Shown: positions 32,682-33,428 of the stretch, one piece after another | How positions within the stretch are numbered: position 1 is the first letter of the stretch | Layout: every line of letters starts with the position of its first letter | NCBI GenBank assembly: GCA_910574935.1 | Contig: CAJTCU010000026.1 | Coordinates: 1 to 33,428, forward strand | DNA length: 33,428 nt | Reading direction: 5' to 3' | From: Oscillospiraceae bacterium | GTDB taxonomy: Bacteria; Bacillota; Clostridia; Oscillospirales; Acutalibacteraceae | The notes under the pieces: generated by a model | Seen by the model: only the letters and a program-made list of their open reading frames with translations | Databases searched by the model: none | What the model was told of the DNA's origin: nothing | Position numbers and translations under genes: made by a program

Positions 32682-33053
32682 CTATGCAAAAATAATTTCC
32701 TCGTTCACAATTTCCCTCGCACACGCCCTTATGTTATTTAGGCATTGCACCCATTCTAAGGCATTTTCTTCCTTTAGGCGTTCTGTTATTCCCTGTGCCT
32801 GTTTCATGCCCTCTATGAGCCTGTGGGAGCGTTCCTGTGCCTGCCTGTCTACATCTACAAGATAGGCGTTGAGCCTGCCGCTTGTAAGAAGATTGGTGTA
32901 TGTAACCTTATGGTACTGTTTCAGATAGTCCAAGTGCCGCTGTCCCCATGTGCCTATCGGCTGTTCTTCTTCGGCGGGTAATCTTAAATCTGGAATAAGA
33001 TACCCATTTTCTTCGTGGTATGTGCCGCCTAACTGTTCAAATAGTGATTTCAT
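32682..33053 (-). CDS. tnpV: TnpV, intact copy carried by the element
   Basis: 123 residues: MKSLFEQLGGTYHEENGYLI, PDLRLPAEEEQPIGTWGQRH, LDYLKQYHKVTYTNLLTSGR ... LKEENALEWVQCLNNIRACA and REIVNEEIIFA. This is the TnpV family of Tn4451-type transposons, whose role is not known. ATG 33053 has GGAG upstream; the frame extends to 33107 without support. It sits 99 bp from the right end of the element and is a distant relative of the tnpV gene that the element disrupted. Confidence 0.88.
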   Translation of the reverse strand: MKSLFEQLGGTYHEENGYLIPDLRLPAEEEQPIGTWGQRHLDYLKQYHKVTYTNLLTSGRLNAYLVDVDRQAQERSHRLIEGMKQAQGITERLKEENALEWVQCLNNIRACAREIVNEEIIFA

Positions 33054-33152
33054 CTGCAAAAACTCCTTTTCTGTATGGTTTGGTTTTTGCGGGGTATTTG
33101 CAAGCAATGTATCAGCAGGCTGTATGTATATACTATCTTTAAGTTAAGTAAA

Positions 33153-33216
33153 CCCCAGCAAGGATATAGTCAAGGTCGCTTGCTTCGCCATGGATTCTCG
33201 GTTTCAATTTGCTCAT
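33153..33216 (-). pseudogene. tnpV: 5' part of the split tnpV-like gene
   Basis: ATG 33216 (GGAGGTGCACATA upstream) encodes MSKLKPRIHGEASDLDYILA then G, where the inserted element begins. The rest of the gene is at 21316-21713, and joining at GGGG gives LAGDYYIPDL. Read into the element, it stops after four more codons (VYLT-stop). Confidence 0.85.
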
Positions 33217-33397
33217 TATGTGCACCTCCGTGTGAGAGTCTGGTTCGATTATCGGTAGCCGCTACCAATAATCCGCTATGCCATCTTGCCGGAGGTAATC
33301 GACTGTTTTCATGTCATTCTTTATGTAAGAACCTGTTTAGTATCTAGCCAACCATCCGGTCCAGTGATAAAATAGAGGGGATGAGGGGGGAAGACAG

Positions 33398-33428
33398 GTG
33401 AGGAAAAGCTATCCAAGTGACATCAGTC
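33398..33428 (+). CDS. Start of a probable IS5-family transposase, cut by the window edge
   Basis: GTG 33398, with GGGGGG a few bases upstream, reads [V/M]RKSYPSDIS before the window ends. This opening is typical of IS5-group transposases (MRKSYPSDIS-x-E-x-F). The left end of the insertion sequence may be near 33327 (GAACCTGTTTAGTATCTAGC). Only ten codons are visible. Confidence 0.45.
   Translation, partial: MRKSYPSDIS

Larger units (their letters stand above)
21714..33152. mobile_element. Mobilizable transposon of the Tn4451/TnpX type, 11,439 bp
   Basis: Boundaries are set by the interrupted tnpV gene: left flank ends GTAGTCCCC, right flank begins CCCCAGCAAGG, and the target without the element would read GTAGTCCCCAGCAAGG. 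The ends are imperfect inverted repeats, GCTTTACTTTACTTAAGG at the left and the complement of TTTACTTAACTTAAAG at the right. The gene set, left to right, is large serine recombinase, small protein, MobV relaxase, oriT, repeats, RepA-like ATPase, two sigma-like proteins, ABC transporter, two-component system and tnpV. All genes are on the minus strand. A MobV relaxase plus oriT without a conjugation machine indicates a mobilizable, not self-transmissible, element. Confidence 0.9.

Overview
The window looks like a chromosomal accessory region of an anaerobic gut Firmicute of the class Clostridia, probably an Oscillospiraceae-like lineage. This is inferred from gene families (Tp47-type lipoprotein with NusG-II and Gx proteins, MATE-cytidylate kinase fusion, TnpV/TnpX-type transposon genes), AGGAGG ribosome binding sites and mixed base composition. 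No rRNA, tRNA or CRISPR array was seen.

Layout. (1) 1-2.75 kb is a graveyard of small mobile-element genes, mostly on the minus strand: a Hin-like HTH protein running off the edge, several fragments, a gene with an in-frame TGA, and a 167-bp MITE-like element (988-1154). (2) 2.8-7.3 kb is a GC-rich minus-strand operon that reads as an extracytoplasmic flavin/electron-transfer unit: a Tp47-family lipoprotein, a ferric-reductase-like membrane protein with an FMN-binding domain, the flavin transferase ApbE, a NusG-domain-II protein and a Gx-type membrane protein. MarR-type TTAG-N6-CTAA palindromes lie in front of it. (3) 7.4-11.7 kb is a drug-efflux neighbourhood: two decayed CydDC-like ABC genes, an intact MATE transporter fused to a cytidylate-kinase-like domain with a structured leader, a divergent MarR regulator with a His/Cys-rich tail, and a third broken ABC exporter. 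(4) 11.8-15.8 kb is an AT-rich plus-strand operon: ECF sigma factor, zinc-finger anti-sigma, 4-TM protein, MacB/FtsX-like permease, ABC ATPase and a 51-aa two-TM protein. (5) 16.2-21.2 kb holds a sigma-like remnant, an HD-domain protein and a BcgI-like (type IIB) restriction-modification set: controller-like HTH protein, fused nuclease/methylase subunit (broken by a frameshift and a stop) and an intact specificity subunit. A second copy of the MITE, inverted relative to the first, sits directly in front of this operon.

(6) 21714-33152 is an 11.4-kb mobilizable transposon of the Tn4451/TnpX type. Its ends can be placed to the base because it splits an older tnpV gene; removing the element joins the halves in frame across a shared GGGG. 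It encodes a large serine recombinase, a MobV relaxase with a recognisable oriT, a RepA-like ATPase beside three iteron-like repeats, two sigma-like proteins and its own tnpV. Its cargo is a two-component system with a three-gene ABC transporter, probably for peptide-antibiotic sensing and resistance. The window ends in what looks like the start of an IS5-family transposase.

How it fits together: transporters and redox genes of the host are interleaved with at least three layers of mobile DNA, and many genes (ABC exporters, the RM subunit, tnpV, small ICE genes) are in decay.
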